Below, in pieces: positions 19,101 through 29,600 of a stretch of DNA of 64,000 nucleotides. A program made the position numbers and the translations under genes. The stretch is from Corynebacterium jeikeium (GTDB lineage: Bacteria > Actinomycetota > Actinomycetes > Mycobacteriales > Mycobacteriaceae). Where the stretch lies: positions 1,302,001 through 1,366,000 of the forward strand of contig NZ_CP063195.1 of NCBI RefSeq assembly GCF_028609885.1. Reading direction: 5' to 3'. The notes under the pieces were generated by a model, which saw nothing but the letters and a program-made list of their open reading frames with translations, searched no databases and was not told the DNA's origin. The first letter of the stretch is position 1; each line of letters opens with the position of its first letter.

Positions 19101-19315
19101 CCACTGAAAGCAGACCCTAACGAGTGGCCGACCACGCCAAAGGCGCTGCCGGTCCTTTCGAAGTCCTCGCCCCCGGCATAGCCAGAGTAACCGGCACCGA
19201 CTGGGGCGGTGGATCGAGTATCTTCGAATCCACCTCGACGGCCGGAGCTTGGTCGGTTGGCGCGTGCGCCCCTTCCTCGGGGTGCAGAACTGCGAGAACG
19301 ACTAGTGACAGACAT
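16154..19315 (-). CDS. ftsK: DNA translocase FtsK/SpoIIIE
   Basis: 1053 residues from the MSVTSRSR start (the frame extends 12 codons further to a GTG; neither has a strong ribosome site). Order: a charged, low-complexity N-terminus of about 170 residues; four membrane segments (about 175-305); a long acidic/basic linker to about 540; then the RecA-like motor with Walker [11 protein letters not shown] (about 670), Walker [14 protein letters not shown], and [15 protein letters not shown] winged-helix gamma domain ends the protein ([50 protein letters not shown]). It pumps chromosomal DNA through the division septum and activates XerCD at dif. Confidence 0.96.
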   Translation of the reverse strand: MSVTSRSRSSAPRGRGARANRPSSGRRGGFEDTRSTAPVGAGYSGYAGGEDFERTGSAFGVVGHSLGSAFSGAARGLGGLTRRLASRGEAGDFDSYDDAEFLEEAETQVISKRGKQRNSRKSQANKLDSGRVARSNDNWTPDTEDDGFDADFRAQGASESSGPMRIGGSYDGAAIGVFAVALILAGTLWFGVGGAVGNAIAGILTWIIGAGGYVVPIAMAFAAWVLMVGIERTQRSTVRLWLGSALVILPMLGLIHIFAGQPTDSAGKAGAGGLVGQAIGTPMAVGFSVYLAVPLLLLAIVYGALQLTGLTVKQIYALAADFLGVGSWREGRDSDDYADYEDDEDDADQYGHVDRQITRAARRTPMDNYPVEEQESYAADGSADSNETLVLDTAASRTPKRRKRTQPKRAEAKRPQTKPAPPVEDVAELLDDDEDVPQTVADSRPESEPESKAELKRETKRDPVADSRDSVRQAIIARSGIDAAAIPASTPKSELEADVAEGVTDKGVEKTTAQKEESDYALPSTELLINGDAPKTRSETNDRMIEAITDVFEEFKVDAQVTGFSRGPTVTRYEVELGPGVKVSKITNLQSNLAYAVATDNVRLLTPIPGKSAVGIEVPNTDREMVRLGDVLEAPKVRSDADPMVIGLGKDIEGDFVAHSIQKMPHLLVAGSTGSGKSAFVNSMLVSLLTRATPDEVRLILVDPKMVELTPYEGIPHLITPIITQPKKAAAALTWLVEEMEQRYMDMKASRVRHIKDFNRKVKSGEITTPLGSEREYRPYPYIVCVVDELADLMMTAPREIEDSIVRITQKARAAGIHLVLATQRPSVDVVTGLIKTNVPSRLAFATSSSTDSRVILDQGGAEKLIGMGDGLFIPQGAGKPQRIQGAFVTDEEISAVVEAAKDQAEPDYTEGVTEDKAAEAKKDIDPDIGNDLEDLLQAVELVVTSQFGSTSMLQRKLRIGFAKAGRLMDLMETRGVVGPSEGSKAREVLVKPEELDTMLWMIKGANPEDAPKEVMEADSPGAENGSDGGVDGGDPTDGGTRVVAANPPSGAV

Positions 19316-19407
19316 GGCCATCACTTTAGTCGCACCGATCACAGTAGTCACATGAGCAACACGCGCTTTGTTCTAAAAAGATGCTCAGATTTGGCGGAAG
19401 AAGATCT

Positions 19408-20052
19408 CTAAAACACGTGACGCTTAATGCGCGCGGTCGTGTCCTCATCCGCAGGAGTCATAACAACGTCCACAGCGCTATCACGGCCATAAAGCCACAG
19501 CAGCATCTCCCCGGCCTCACCGCTTACCCGTACCTCGTCGATACTATCGGCACCCGCACGAACCACCGTCGGCGCGGAGGCGTCGGTCCGCTCCAACACC
19601 ACGTGAATGGTCGAGGAACGCAGGAAGAATTTTGCCATCTTCCCTACTGCCTTCCACAGATCATCCCGCGCAGATTGCGGAAGGTCGCGGGGAGCATAGT
19701 CCCCTCCCCCACGGCGCAGATCCTCGTGGTGGACGAAGTTTTCGGCTAGGTTGGCGTACTTGTCCGCCAGGCGCAGCGGGTTCCACGTCGGCGGGCCATT
19801 GCGGTACATCTCCACCAGCTCTGTGTACGGCTTGGACTCGTAGTCGTGGCTGACGGAATCCAGACGATTGGCCAAACCCTTGAAGAACATGCCCGCGGCG
19901 GCATCCGGACGGTATTCGCGGATAACAAGGTGGACCGCCAAATCGCGAGCAGTCCAGCCCGCGCACAACGTGGGTGCGGTGGGACTGGACTGCTCCAGTA
20001 GGTTCGCCAGGGCTTCGCGTTCTGCTTGGGAGGTGTTCATGTTGTGTTCCAT
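19408..20052 (-). CDS. TIGR03085 family metal-binding protein
   Basis: 214 residues. The N-terminal ALANLLEQSSPTAPTLCAGWTARDLAVHLVIREYRPDAAAG matches the actinobacterial TIGR03085 group, related to the DinB-like/mycothiol-dependent maleylpyruvate isomerase N-terminal fold. Candidate metal ligands are His36/37 in the AVHLV helix and the histidines of FVHHEDLRRGG. Members of this fold often use mycothiol as a cofactor or bind a divalent metal; activity here is unknown. It starts 27 bases after RNase J ends and is probably co-transcribed with it. A second in-frame ATG lies four codons in. Confidence 0.85.
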   Translation of the reverse strand: MEHNMNTSQAEREALANLLEQSSPTAPTLCAGWTARDLAVHLVIREYRPDAAAGMFFKGLANRLDSVSHDYESKPYTELVEMYRNGPPTWNPLRLADKYANLAENFVHHEDLRRGGGDYAPRDLPQSARDDLWKAVGKMAKFFLRSSTIHVVLERTDASAPTVVRAGADSIDEVRVSGEAGEMLLWLYGRDSAVDVVMTPADEDTTARIKRHVF

Positions 20053-20079
20053 GCCACCCCAGCGTAGCGAAACCTTAGG

Positions 20080-22176
20080 CTATACGGATTCGCGCGATTC
20101 GTCTTCCTCGAGTTCCTCGACAATCTCAGAGCTCATCGGTACGACAGTCGGCACGATCATCGGCTTGCGGTTCCACTTGTCGGAGATCAGCTTGCCCACC
20201 TTGCGACGGATAGCCTGAGCCATGCGGTAGGGATCGTTCTCGCCCTCGCCGGCCAGGTCGATCATGATGTTGTCGACCTTCTCCTGGATTTCCTTGAGCA
20301 TGTCGCGGGCGTCATCGGAGAAGCCCTTGGCCTGCACACTCGGAACCTCCAGCGGACGACCGGTGCGGTTGTCGATGACGGTGGTGATGGAAATCAGGCC
20401 ACCCTCAGACATGGTGGTGCGGTCTTCCAGAACCCCACTGTCGATATCGCCCATGCGGGTGCCGTCGACGTACAGGTTTCCGACGGTAATCTGGCCAACC
20501 ACCTTCGCGTGGCCATTGTGCAGGTCGACAACCACGCCGTTCTGCGCCAGCGGAATGTTGTTCGGGTTCACGCCGGTGCTGATCGCCAGCTCCTTGTTGG
20601 CGCGAAGGTGGCGCCACTCGCCGTGTACCGGCATCGCGTTGCGCGGACGGGCGGCGTTGTAGAGGAACAGCAGCTCGCCGGAGTAGCCGTGGCCAGAGGT
20701 GTGCACCTTGGCGTCACGGCCAGTGATCACGGTCGCACCGATCTGAGACAGCATATTAATCACGCCGAACACTGCTTCCTCGTTACCCGGAACCAGGGAG
20801 GAGGACAGGATAATCAGGTCGCCGTCGCGGACGGTGATCTGACGGTGCTCACGACGGGCCATACGCGACAGTGCCGCCATCGGCTCGCCCTGGGTACCCG
20901 TGGTAATCAACACGACCTTGTGCGGAGCCATCTTGGAGGCCTCGTCCATCGAGACGATGGTGCCGCGAGGGACGTTTAGGTAGCCCATGCGCTCGGCGAT
21001 CTCCATGTTGCGGATCATGGAACGGCCGTTGAAGGCAACCTTGCGGTTGGCCGCCACGGCGGCGTCCACGGCCGACTGCACACGGGAGACGTTCGATGCG
21101 AAGGAGGCGATAATGACGCGCTGCTTCGCGTCGCGCACCAGGCGCTTCAGTGTCGGCGCAATCTCCGCTTCAGAGCCAGAGACGCCCGGAGTGGTCGCGT
21201 TGGTTGAGTCACACAGGAACAGATCCACGCCCTCGTCACCGAAGCGGGACAGTGCCGGCAGATCCGTCGGTCGGCCGTCCAGCGGGGTCTGATCCAACTT
21301 GATGTCGCCAGTGTGAACCAGCAGGCCAGCGCCGGTCTTCAGGGCAATGCCCAGGCAGTCCGGGATGGAGTGGTTCACTGCAAAGAAGCGCAGGTCGAAC
21401 GGGCCGCGGCTCTCATGGGAGTTCTCGTCGACCTCGATCAGCTTCGGACGCTGGCGGTGCTCCTGAGTCTTTGCAGAGATCAGCGCACAGGTAAAGCGGG
21501 ACGCGATGATTGGAATATCCGCACGCTGCTTCAGCAGCCACGGGATAGCGCCGATGTGATCTTCGTGACCGTGGGTGATGACCAGCGCTTCCACGCGGTC
21601 CCACTTGTCCTCCAGGTAGCTGAAATCCGGCAGGATCAGATCCACGCCCGGCTCACCGGAGCTCGGGAACAGCACGCCACAGTCGATGATCAGCAGACGG
21701 CCTTCGTATTCGAAGACCGTCATGTTGCGGCCGATTTCGGAGATACCGCCAAGCGCGACAATGCGCAGGCTGCCCTTCGGCTGCTTCGGCGGCTTCGGCA
21801 GGCGCTGCGTCAGGTCCGCGCCCTGCATGGCCTTCAGTGCGCCCTTGCGACGGTCGCCACCGCGACCCCGGCCGCGGCCCTTTCCGCCTCCGTTGTTGTT
21901 GCGGTTGCCACCGTTGTTGCTGTTGTTGCCGCCATTGTTACCGTTGCCACGGCCACGACCACGGGAGCGACGGTTGCGGTTTCGGTTTCCTCCACCGTTT
22001 TTTTCATTGCCGCCGGAGTTGTTGTCGTTGTTGTTCTTAGCGACGCCACCGTCGTTGAAAACCGTTGCAGCCTCAGCGTTAGAGACAGCGGTGTTATCCG
22101 ATTGTGCTTCCGCTTCAGCGCTCGGCGGAGCGGCCTTCCGAGTAACCTTGCGGCCTCGGGAACGTTGTTCAGTCAT
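20080..22176 (-). CDS. rnj: Ribonuclease J with long RG/Asn-rich N-terminal extension
   Basis: 698 residues from MTEQRSRGRK; the frame extends 30 codons upstream but those lie inside dapA. The metallo-beta-lactamase/beta-CASP core starts near residue 135, with the zinc motif HGHEDH (202-207), NHSIPDCLG, HTGDIKLDQ and the C-terminal beta-CASP site SGHGYSGELLFLYN. Typical RNase J proteins are about 555 residues; the excess is the N-terminal 130 residues, which hold Asn/Gly runs and RG clusters (SRGRGRGNGNN at about 71-81 and KGRGRGRGGDRRKG at about 99-112). This is an endo- and 5'-3' exoribonuclease in mRNA decay and rRNA maturation. Seven bases separate it from dapA, so it is in the dap operon. 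Confidence 0.93.
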   Translation of the reverse strand: MTEQRSRGRKVTRKAAPPSAEAEAQSDNTAVSNAEAATVFNDGGVAKNNNDNNSGGNEKNGGGNRNRNRRSRGRGRGNGNNGGNNSNNGGNRNNNGGGKGRGRGRGGDRRKGALKAMQGADLTQRLPKPPKQPKGSLRIVALGGISEIGRNMTVFEYEGRLLIIDCGVLFPSSGEPGVDLILPDFSYLEDKWDRVEALVITHGHEDHIGAIPWLLKQRADIPIIASRFTCALISAKTQEHRQRPKLIEVDENSHESRGPFDLRFFAVNHSIPDCLGIALKTGAGLLVHTGDIKLDQTPLDGRPTDLPALSRFGDEGVDLFLCDSTNATTPGVSGSEAEIAPTLKRLVRDAKQRVIIASFASNVSRVQSAVDAAVAANRKVAFNGRSMIRNMEIAERMGYLNVPRGTIVSMDEASKMAPHKVVLITTGTQGEPMAALSRMARREHRQITVRDGDLIILSSSLVPGNEEAVFGVINMLSQIGATVITGRDAKVHTSGHGYSGELLFLYNAARPRNAMPVHGEWRHLRANKELAISTGVNPNNIPLAQNGVVVDLHNGHAKVVGQITVGNLYVDGTRMGDIDSGVLEDRTTMSEGGLISITTVIDNRTGRPLEVPSVQAKGFSDDARDMLKEIQEKVDNIMIDLAGEGENDPYRMAQAIRRKVGKLISDKWNRKPMIVPTVVPMSSEIVEELEEDESRESV

Positions 22177-22183
22177 ATTTTCC

Positions 22184-23086
22184 CTATACCCCTGCTGCTT
22201 GCAGGTCTTGAGCCAACTGATCCATCTCAGCGGCGGTTGGTTCGATAATGGGAAGACGCGGTGCACCCACGTCCTTCCCCTTTAGCTTTAGTGCTGCCTT
22301 CGCGAATGTCACGCCTCCGAGGCGGGCCTGTGCCTTCTGCAGCGGCTGCAGTTGCACTGCGATGCTACGAGCGGTGGCGATGTCGCCTGCGTCAAACGCA
22401 TCCCTCAGCTGCTTGAGCTGTCGCGTTGCTACATGGCCAATCACAGAGATAAAGCCGGTGGCACCTGCGGCCAACCAAGGCAGGTTCAACGGGTCATCGC
22501 CCGAGTACCAAGCCAGGTCAGTATTCTCAATCAGCTCCATGCCTGCGGCCAGGTCTCCCTTTGCATCCTTGACGGCTGCGATCTGTGGATGATCGGCCAG
22601 TCGGTGCAGGGTTTCTGGCTCCACCGGGACTACGGAACGAGAGGGGATGTCATAGACGCACACTGGAATATCCACCGCGTCCGCAACAGTCGTGAAGTGC
22701 TGGTAGATACCCTCTTGGCTGGGACGAGAGTAGTAAGGAGTCACAACCAGCAGAGAGTCAGCCCCCGCCTCCTGCGATGCGCGAGACATTTCTACGGTGA
22801 CAGCTGTGTCATAAGACCCGCTTCCGGCGATGAGCTTCACGCTGTCGCCGAGCTCGGATCGTACTGCTCTGAGCAGGTCAAGTTTCTCGGTCGCACCCGT
22901 GGTGGGTGATTCTCCGGTAGTTCCGGCCAAGACCAAAGAATCGCAGCCCTCATCCACGAAGTGGCCAGCAAGTGCCACACCCGCGTCCAAGTCGATGGAG
23001 CCATCCTTCTTGAAGGGGGTCACCATCGCAAGAGAGATAGTTCCGAAGTGCGCGGATCCCCTTGTTGCTGCGTTACCTGTACTCAT
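22184..23086 (-). CDS. dapA: 4-hydroxy-tetrahydrodipicolinate synthase
   Basis: 300 residues. Condenses pyruvate with aspartate semialdehyde, the first committed step to diaminopimelate and lysine. Motifs: GTTGESPTTGATEKLDLL, VTPYYSRPSQEGIYQHF, the catalytic Tyr in VCVYDIPSRS and the Schiff-base lysine in AAVKDAKGDL (about residue 172). The ATG at 23086 has GGGAA just upstream; the frame is open 12 codons further but that start lacks support. It lies between thyX (92-base gap) and RNase J. Confidence 0.95.
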   Translation of the reverse strand: MSTGNAATRGSAHFGTISLAMVTPFKKDGSIDLDAGVALAGHFVDEGCDSLVLAGTTGESPTTGATEKLDLLRAVRSELGDSVKLIAGSGSYDTAVTVEMSRASQEAGADSLLVVTPYYSRPSQEGIYQHFTTVADAVDIPVCVYDIPSRSVVPVEPETLHRLADHPQIAAVKDAKGDLAAGMELIENTDLAWYSGDDPLNLPWLAAGATGFISVIGHVATRQLKQLRDAFDAGDIATARSIAVQLQPLQKAQARLGGVTFAKAALKLKGKDVGAPRLPIIEPTAAEMDQLAQDLQAAGV

Positions 23087-23178
23087 GACTTCCCAGACTA
23101 CCTTCCTTCGCGAGAAACTCACGTATTTGGTGTTAATTTCGGCGGGTTGTAGTTAACGGCTTTCGAGGCCCGATCGTC

Positions 23179-23931
23179 CTAAGATTCACCGACGTATGGG
23201 CTCGTCGCCATCTCTCCGCCGTCGTGCAACTGCGTGATCGAAAAGTCCTCGAACACGTTCGGCGCTACTTTCTGCAGCTCGCGCAAGCACGCGACGGCGA
23301 TCCGCCGGATCTCCGGATCCGCGTGCTCGGCCGCACGCATAGCAATGAAGTGCCGCCAGCTACGGAAGTTACCGCTCATAACGAAGCGGGTTTCGATACA
23401 GTTCGGCAACACTGCCCGCGCCGCCTGTCGTGCCTGCTTTGTACGCAGCACAGCGTTCGGTTCCTCGGCGAAGTCCTCGCCCAGGCCATCAAGGATCTCT
23501 CGATAAGCGTCGTAGGCCACATCCGCTGCCTGCAGAAACAGCTTCTTCAAGTCCTCGTTGCCGGCTACCGCTTCGGGCACCACGACCCGTGCCTCGTCGG
23601 CGGGCACATACCGCTGCGATAGCTGGCTGAAGCTGAAATGCCGATGACGCATGATCTCGTGGCTGCACGAACGGGACACGCCGCGCAAGTACATCGAGGC
23701 GCTGGCATGCTCCAGCAGCGTGGTGTGGCCAACGTCCATGATGTGGCGGATGTAGGCCGCATTCGTCGCGGTATGCGGGTTGGGCTTATCCCACGTTTCG
23801 TAGCAAGCCCTGCCCGCGAACTCGACCAAAGCGGCGCTATCTTCCGCGTCGGTTTGCCAGTCTAGGTCCGGCACTGAATCGAAGGCAGTGTGACCCACCA
23901 GGTCGATCTGTAGAGGTGCAACTGTAGCCAT
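23179..23931 (-). CDS. thyX: Flavin-dependent thymidylate synthase
   Basis: 250 residues. ThyX methylates dUMP to dTMP using FAD and methylenetetrahydrofolate. The signature is [17 protein letters not shown], which fits RHR-x2-S-x4-SxR apart from conservative spacing residues, preceded by [10 protein letters not shown] and followed by [15 protein letters not shown]. It starts three bases after dapB stops and precedes dapA, the arrangement dapB-thyX-dapA seen in other corynebacteria. No thyA is visible in the window. Confidence 0.95.
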   Translation of the reverse strand: MATVAPLQIDLVGHTAFDSVPDLDWQTDAEDSAALVEFAGRACYETWDKPNPHTATNAAYIRHIMDVGHTTLLEHASASMYLRGVSRSCSHEIMRHRHFSFSQLSQRYVPADEARVVVPEAVAGNEDLKKLFLQAADVAYDAYREILDGLGEDFAEEPNAVLRTKQARQAARAVLPNCIETRFVMSGNFRSWRHFIAMRAAEHADPEIRRIAVACLRELQKVAPNVFEDFSITQLHDGGEMATSPYVGES

Positions 23932-23934
23932 GAA

Positions 23935-24723
<789 letters not shown>

Positions 24724-24761
24724 TCAATGTCTCCTTAAAGTAGCTCGTAAATAGCTAGCGG

Positions 24762-27056
24762 CTAGTTGTCTTCGACCAGGACCAGGGAGATCTTCCCGCG
24801 GTTATCGATGTCCGCGATCTCCACCTCGAGCTTGTCGCCCACCGAAACCTCGTCCTCAACCCGCTCGATGCGGCGATCGCCACCCAGGTTGGAGATGTGG
24901 ATCAGGCCATCACGACCCGGCAGCAGGGAAACGAATGCACCGAACGCGGTGGTCTTCACCACCGTGCCCAGGAAGCGGTCGCCCACCTTCGGCTGCTGCG
25001 GGTTGGCGATGGCGTTAATTTTCTCCTCTGCCTCGCGTGCAGACTCGCCGCCAACGGCGGAGATGAACACCGTGCCATCATCCTCGATGGTGATATTTGC
25101 GCCGGTCTCCTCGGTGATCTGGTTGATGGTCTTGCCCTTCGGGCCAATGACCTCACCGATCTTGTTCTGCGGGATATTGATACTGGTGATGTGTGGGGCC
25201 AGGTCACTCATATCGTCCGGAGAGTCGATGGCCTCTTCCATCAGCTGCAGGATCTCCAGGCGAGCAGTACGTGCCTGCTGCAGCGCCTCCGCCAACACGT
25301 CGGAAGGAATGCCGTCCAGCTTGGTGTCCAGCTGCAGGGCCGTCACGAAGTCGGGAGTACCCGCAACCTTAAAGTCCATGTCGCCAAAGGCATCCTCGGC
25401 GCCCAGAATGTCGGTCAGGGTGACGTACTTGTCCTTGCCGGCCTTGCCAACCTTTCCAGTCACCAGGCCCATGGCAATACCCGCCACCGGCGCCTTCAGC
25501 GGTACACCGGCGTTGTACAGGCTCAGGGTCGAGGCGCACACGGAACCCATGGAGGTCGAGCCGTTGGAGCTCAGAGCTTCGGAGACCTGGCGGATGGTGT
25601 AAGGGAAGTCATCGCGGCTGGGAATGACGGGCGTCAGTGCGCGCTCCGCCAGCGCACCGTGACCAATTTCGCGACGCTTCGGGGAGCCCACGCGGCCGGT
25701 CTCGCCAGTGGAGTACGGCGGGAAGTTGTAGTGGTGAATGTAGCGCTTCGAGGTCTCCGGACCCAGCGAGTCAATCTGCTGCTCCATCTTCAGCATATCC
25801 AGCGTGGTTACGCCCAGGATCTGGGTCTCGCCACGCTCAAACAGGGCGGAACCGTGAGCTCGCGGGATCAGTTGGACAACGATGCCCAGGTCGCGGATCG
25901 TGGTGCTGTCGCGGCCATCGATGCGGAAGCCATCCTCTAGGATGCGGCGACGCACCACTGCCTTGGTGACCTCGTTGTGAGCCGCACGGATCTCCGCCTC
26001 GCGCTCCGGGAACTCCGGCAGCAATTCATCAACGTTAGCCTGCATGTTCGCAGCCAGAGCCTCGTCGCGCTCCTGCTTGTCAGCAATGGCCATGATGTCT
26101 TCCAACGCATCCAGCGCTTCCGCCTGGACAGAGGCGAAAACGTCCTCGCCATAGGGCGGGAACAGCTCAAATTCGCGGGTTTCGGCGTCCACAGCCTTGG
26201 CCAGAGCGTTCTGCGCCTCACAGAGCGTGGCAATGAACGGCTTAGCGGCCTCGATACCCTGCGCCACAACCTCTTCGGTCGGTGCCGGTGCGCCCTCGGC
26301 GATGCGCTCGACGACGTTATCGGTGGCTCCAGCTTCGACCATCATGACCGCAACGTTCGGCTCGCTGCTGCCTGCACCCTTGCCGCGCCCGCGTCCACGG
26401 CCACGGGCAGGCTTCACGGGCTCGGTCACGCGACCGGCTACGACCAACTCGAAGATGGCCTTCTCTTCCTGCTCGCGCGTCGGGAATGCAACCCACTGGC
26501 CCTCCGGGTGGTCGGAATCGACAACCAGCGCCATGCGCACGCCACCCACCGGGCCGGAAACCGGCAGGCCGGACAGCTGGGTGGAGGCGGAAGCACCGTT
26601 GATGGCCAGCACGTCGTAGCGATCCTTCGGATCCATCGACAGCACGGTCACGATGACCTGCACCTCGTTGCGCAGGCCGCGCACGAAGGTGGGACGCAGC
26701 GGACGGTCGATCAGGCGGGCGGCCAGGATCGCATCCGTGCCCGGGCGACCCTCGCGGCGGAAGAAGCTGCCTGGAATGCGACCGACGGAGTACATGCGCT
26801 CTTCCACGTCCACGGTCAGCGGGAAGAAATCGATGCCCTCGCGCGGCTGGCGGGAGGCGGCGGTGGTGGACAGCAGCATCGTGTCCTCGTCCAGGTAGGC
26901 CGTCACTGCCCCATCGGCCTGGCGGGCCAACAGCCCGGTTTCAAAGCGGATGCTGCGGGTGCCGAAGTCACCGTTATCAATGGTGGCCTCTACTTCCCAC
27001 ACACCGGCATCTGGGTCAACGAGCTCTGCTTGGATGTTCTGCTTCTTCGTACTCAT
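24762..27056 (-). CDS. pnp: Polyribonucleotide nucleotidyltransferase (PNPase/GpsI)
   Basis: 764 residues from MSTKKQNI; a TTG five codons upstream is possible. Phosphorolytic 3'-5' RNA decay enzyme. Two RNase PH-like halves (about 25-230 and 375-590) flank the helical domain, followed by KH ([21 protein letters not shown] split near 620-650) and S1 ([25 protein letters not shown], near 690-755). Unusual is an RG-rich insertion at about 211-233, [20 protein letters not shown], at the end of the first PH half, where homologues usually have only a short loop. The gene order rpsO-pnp is the common bacterial one. Confidence 0.95.
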   Translation of the reverse strand: MSTKKQNIQAELVDPDAGVWEVEATIDNGDFGTRSIRFETGLLARQADGAVTAYLDEDTMLLSTTAASRQPREGIDFFPLTVDVEERMYSVGRIPGSFFRREGRPGTDAILAARLIDRPLRPTFVRGLRNEVQVIVTVLSMDPKDRYDVLAINGASASTQLSGLPVSGPVGGVRMALVVDSDHPEGQWVAFPTREQEEKAIFELVVAGRVTEPVKPARGRGRGRGKGAGSSEPNVAVMMVEAGATDNVVERIAEGAPAPTEEVVAQGIEAAKPFIATLCEAQNALAKAVDAETREFELFPPYGEDVFASVQAEALDALEDIMAIADKQERDEALAANMQANVDELLPEFPEREAEIRAAHNEVTKAVVRRRILEDGFRIDGRDSTTIRDLGIVVQLIPRAHGSALFERGETQILGVTTLDMLKMEQQIDSLGPETSKRYIHHYNFPPYSTGETGRVGSPKRREIGHGALAERALTPVIPSRDDFPYTIRQVSEALSSNGSTSMGSVCASTLSLYNAGVPLKAPVAGIAMGLVTGKVGKAGKDKYVTLTDILGAEDAFGDMDFKVAGTPDFVTALQLDTKLDGIPSDVLAEALQQARTARLEILQLMEEAIDSPDDMSDLAPHITSINIPQNKIGEVIGPKGKTINQITEETGANITIEDDGTVFISAVGGESAREAEEKINAIANPQQPKVGDRFLGTVVKTTAFGAFVSLLPGRDGLIHISNLGGDRRIERVEDEVSVGDKLEVEIADIDNRGKISLVLVEDN

Positions 27057-27220
27057 AATGGGGTTTCGCAATCGCCTTTCTGCGTTACCTTGCGTTGCAC
27101 TCCACGACGGTTGTCTGTTCGTCTGGTCTTCGGTGCCGACGCCACCGACGTGGAATTCTTCTTTAACTATCTGATTGGCTTTTAGGTTTTAACCGGGCTC
27201 AACACTAGCACGAAATAGCA

Positions 27221-27263
27221 CAAACGCCCGCCACCTCGTACTTTGCGAGGTGGCGGGCGTTTG
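27221..27263 (-). terminator. Strong hairpin terminator after rpsO
   Basis: A perfect 18-base inverted repeat (27221-27238 with 27246-27263, seven-base loop) stands ten bases after the rpsO stop on the minus strand. The 3' arm ends in GUUUG and is followed by a modestly U-rich stretch. It separates rpsO from pnp, either as a terminator or as the kind of hairpin at which RNA between rpsO and pnp is processed. Confidence 0.75.
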
Positions 27264-27273
27264 TCTTAAAGCT

Positions 27274-27543
27274 TTAGCGACGCAGACCCAGGCGCTCAAT
27301 CAGGGAGCGGTAGCGGTCAACGTTGTTCTCAGCCAGGTACTTCAGCAGGCCCTTGCGGCGACCAACCAGCAGCAGCAGGCCACGGCGGGAGTGGTGGTCG
27401 TGCTTGTGGTACTTCAGGTGCTCGGTCAGCTGACGGATGCGAACGGTCAGCAGTGCGATCTGAGCTTCCGGGGAGCCCGTGTCGGTCTCGTGCAGGCCGA
27501 ACTCCTTGAGAGTCTCGGTCTTCTGTTCCTTGGACAGTGCCAT
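27274..27543 (-). CDS. rpsO: 30S ribosomal protein S15
   Basis: 89 residues, exactly the usual S15 length. The sequence [36 protein letters not shown], then [29 protein letters not shown] and [13 protein letters not shown], is the complete four-helix family pattern. It binds the central domain of 16S rRNA. AAGGAG lies upstream of the ATG. It lies between ribF and pnp, all on the minus strand. Confidence 0.97.
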   Translation of the reverse strand: MALSKEQKTETLKEFGLHETDTGSPEAQIALLTVRIRQLTEHLKYHKHDHHSRRGLLLLVGRRKGLLKYLAENNVDRYRSLIERLGLRR

Positions 27544-27662
27544 GGATGAATCTCCTTGATAGTTATTTCAGTCCGCGCGAAAGGTTTAACCAGCGACTAC
27601 CGCAGACCACAGTCGCTAGACCTGGGGAGTCTACCACGCCCAGACACCAGTTCCCAAAACGC

Positions 27663-28652
27663 TTATCCCAGCGCCTTGCGGGTATCGGTGACGTCCCGGC
27701 CAATGGCCTCGATCAACTCGTCTAGGGAGTTGTACGTCTCCATTCCCCGCAGGTGGTGTACGAACTCCACCGCAATGTCCAGGCCGTATAGGTCGGCATC
27801 GTGGTCCAGGATGAAGCTCTCCACACTGCGCGGTTCGTGGCCGAAGGTGGGGTTAGTGCCGACGGAGATCGCAGCCGGCAGCCGCTCGCCCACCGGCATG
27901 GTGCCGATAGTCGCACCAGTGGAAATTCCGTGCCCCGGCAGAATCGTCACATAGCCGGCGTAAACACCGTCGGCGGGCAACGCGAACTTCTCGGCGAAGT
28001 ACAGGTTGGCCGTGGGGAACCCCAGCGCCCTACCGCCGCGGCCGGCACCGTGGGTCACCTCCCCGGCCACCCGGAAGTGCCTCCCTAGCGCCTCATTAGC
28101 GCCGTCTACGTTGCCTTCGGCCAGGGCCTGGCGGATCCACGTAGAGCAGACCACGTGGTCGCCGTCCTCCAGCAGTTCCAGCACGTCCACCCGCATGCCT
28201 CGAGCAGCGCCCAGTTCGCGCAGGGTCTCGGGCGTGCCCGCCGCCTTGTGGCCGAAGGTGAAGTTATCCCCCACCACCACGGCCTTGGCGTTCAGCATCT
28301 TCACCAGCACCTGGTCGACATATTCCTCCGGCGACCAGCTGGCGATTTGCTTGGTGAACGAGACGACGACCACGTGATCAATGCCGTACTCGTGCGCTAA
28401 TTCCGCGCGGCGACGCACACTCGATAGCAACGGTGGCACCGCATCTGGCTTAAACACAACGGTCGGGTGCGGGTCGAAGGTGAACATCACGCTCGGAACT
28501 CCCCGTTCGCGCGCCAACTCCACCGCACGCTGTAGTAGCTGTTGGTGCCCGCGGTGCACGCCGTCGAACACGCCGATGGTCACAACGGTGCCACCGGCTG
28601 CCAGGTGTTCAGGGATTCTGTCCAGTCCGTACCAGATACTCACACGTTGCAT
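27663..28652 (-). CDS. ribF: Bifunctional riboflavin kinase/FAD synthetase
   Basis: 329 residues from MQRVSIWYGL. Phosphorylates riboflavin to FMN and adenylylates FMN to FAD. The N-terminal nucleotidyltransferase domain has TIGVFDGVHRGHQQLL (HxGH-type motif) and SWSPEEYVDQVLV; the C-terminal kinase domain has GRGGRALGFPTANL and PAISVGTNPTFG. The frame is open for 51 more codons upstream, but those would lie antisense to truB, so the short start is preferred; GTG 28643 is another option. There is no clear ribosome site; TATCGA close to the ATG suggests a leaderless mRNA. Confidence 0.93.
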   Translation of the reverse strand: MQRVSIWYGLDRIPEHLAAGGTVVTIGVFDGVHRGHQQLLQRAVELARERGVPSVMFTFDPHPTVVFKPDAVPPLLSSVRRRAELAHEYGIDHVVVVSFTKQIASWSPEEYVDQVLVKMLNAKAVVVGDNFTFGHKAAGTPETLRELGAARGMRVDVLELLEDGDHVVCSTWIRQALAEGNVDGANEALGRHFRVAGEVTHGAGRGGRALGFPTANLYFAEKFALPADGVYAGYVTILPGHGISTGATIGTMPVGERLPAAISVGTNPTFGHEPRSVESFILDHDADLYGLDIAVEFVHHLRGMETYNSLDELIEAIGRDVTDTRKALG

Positions 28653-28667
28653 GCTAGTCGATAGGCT

Positions 28668-29600
28668 GTGGGTATGAACCAACGCAGTGCCCGTTCCGTC
28701 CTGAGCCGTTCCGGGGTCGTCCTCGTAGATAAGCCCTCCGGCCCCACGTCGCACGACATGGTGGCTAAACTTCGCCGGATCATGGGAACGCGCCGAATCG
28801 GCCATTCCGGAACCCTCGATCCAATGGCCACTGGGTTGCTAGTTGTGGGCGTCGAAAGAGGAACAAAGTTCCTGGCCCACGTCGTCACTCACGACAAGCG
28901 CTATGAGGCAACCGTCCGTTTAGGGGTCGCCACCCACACCGATGATGCACAGGGCGACGTGCTTTCCACCGCCTCTCCCCAAGACCTGCAGGCGCTCACC
29001 GAACAGCAGGTCCGCGAGGCCTTCGCTGCGCAGCGGGGCGACATCATGCAACGCCCGACCTCGGTTTCTTCCATCAAGATTGACGGCAAGCGCGCCCACG
29101 AGCTTGTCCGGGAGGGCCACGACGTAGTGTTGCCCGAGCGTCCCGTCACGATCTTTTCGTTGGAGGTGCTCGATGTTGTTGTTGATGACGCCACCTCTTG
29201 CATCGACGCCCGCATTTCCGTGCACTGCTCCAGCGGTACATATATCCGGGCGATTGCCCGGGACGTCGGCGAGGCTTTGGGCGTGGGAGGTCACCTGACA
29301 CAGCTCCGCCGTACCTCGGTAGGCCCTTTCGACGTCTCCGAAGCACGGACGTTGGAGCAGCTCGAGGAGGATCCAAGCCTGACCCTCAATCTGGACGAGG
29401 CTATGGTGCGTTGTTTCGATACTCGCGAGATCAGCGAATCGGAGGGCGTTGACCTATCCCTGGGCAAATGGCTGAAACCCGTCGGCAACAAGGGGGTACG
29501 CGCCGCGGTCACTCCATCTGGGCAGGCCATCGCACTGGTCGAAGAAAAGGGCAAACGAGCTTCCAGCGTGTTCGTCGCCCGCCCAGCAGGTATGGACTAA
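28668..29600 (+). CDS. truB: tRNA pseudouridine-55 synthase
   Basis: 310 residues (GTG 28668; ATG 28674 gives two fewer). Makes pseudouridine 55 in the T-loop of tRNAs. The catalytic Asp is in GHSGTLDPMATGLLVVGV; other motifs are LVDKPSGPTSHDMVAKLRR and CSSGTYIRAIARDVGEALG. A C-terminal actinobacterial TruB extension follows after about residue 220. It starts only about 15 bases from the ribF start on the other strand, and its stop overlaps that of pptT by four bases. Confidence 0.95.
   Translation: MGMNQRSARSVLSRSGVVLVDKPSGPTSHDMVAKLRRIMGTRRIGHSGTLDPMATGLLVVGVERGTKFLAHVVTHDKRYEATVRLGVATHTDDAQGDVLSTASPQDLQALTEQQVREAFAAQRGDIMQRPTSVSSIKIDGKRAHELVREGHDVVLPERPVTIFSLEVLDVVVDDATSCIDARISVHCSSGTYIRAIARDVGEALGVGGHLTQLRRTSVGPFDVSEARTLEQLEEDPSLTLNLDEAMVRCFDTREISESEGVDLSLGKWLKPVGNKGVRAAVTPSGQAIALVEEKGKRASSVFVARPAGMD

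Noticed and set aside
21313..22248. 311-codon plus-strand frame antisense to RNase J
   Set aside because: Arises from the RG/Asn-rich repeats on the minus strand, reading as Val/Ala/Thr repeats; no start signal or family motif.
25977..27185. 402-codon plus-strand frame antisense to pnp
   Set aside because: Shadow of the PNPase coding sequence; composition (His/Gln/Arg-rich) and lack of motifs are typical of antisense frames in GC-rich genes.
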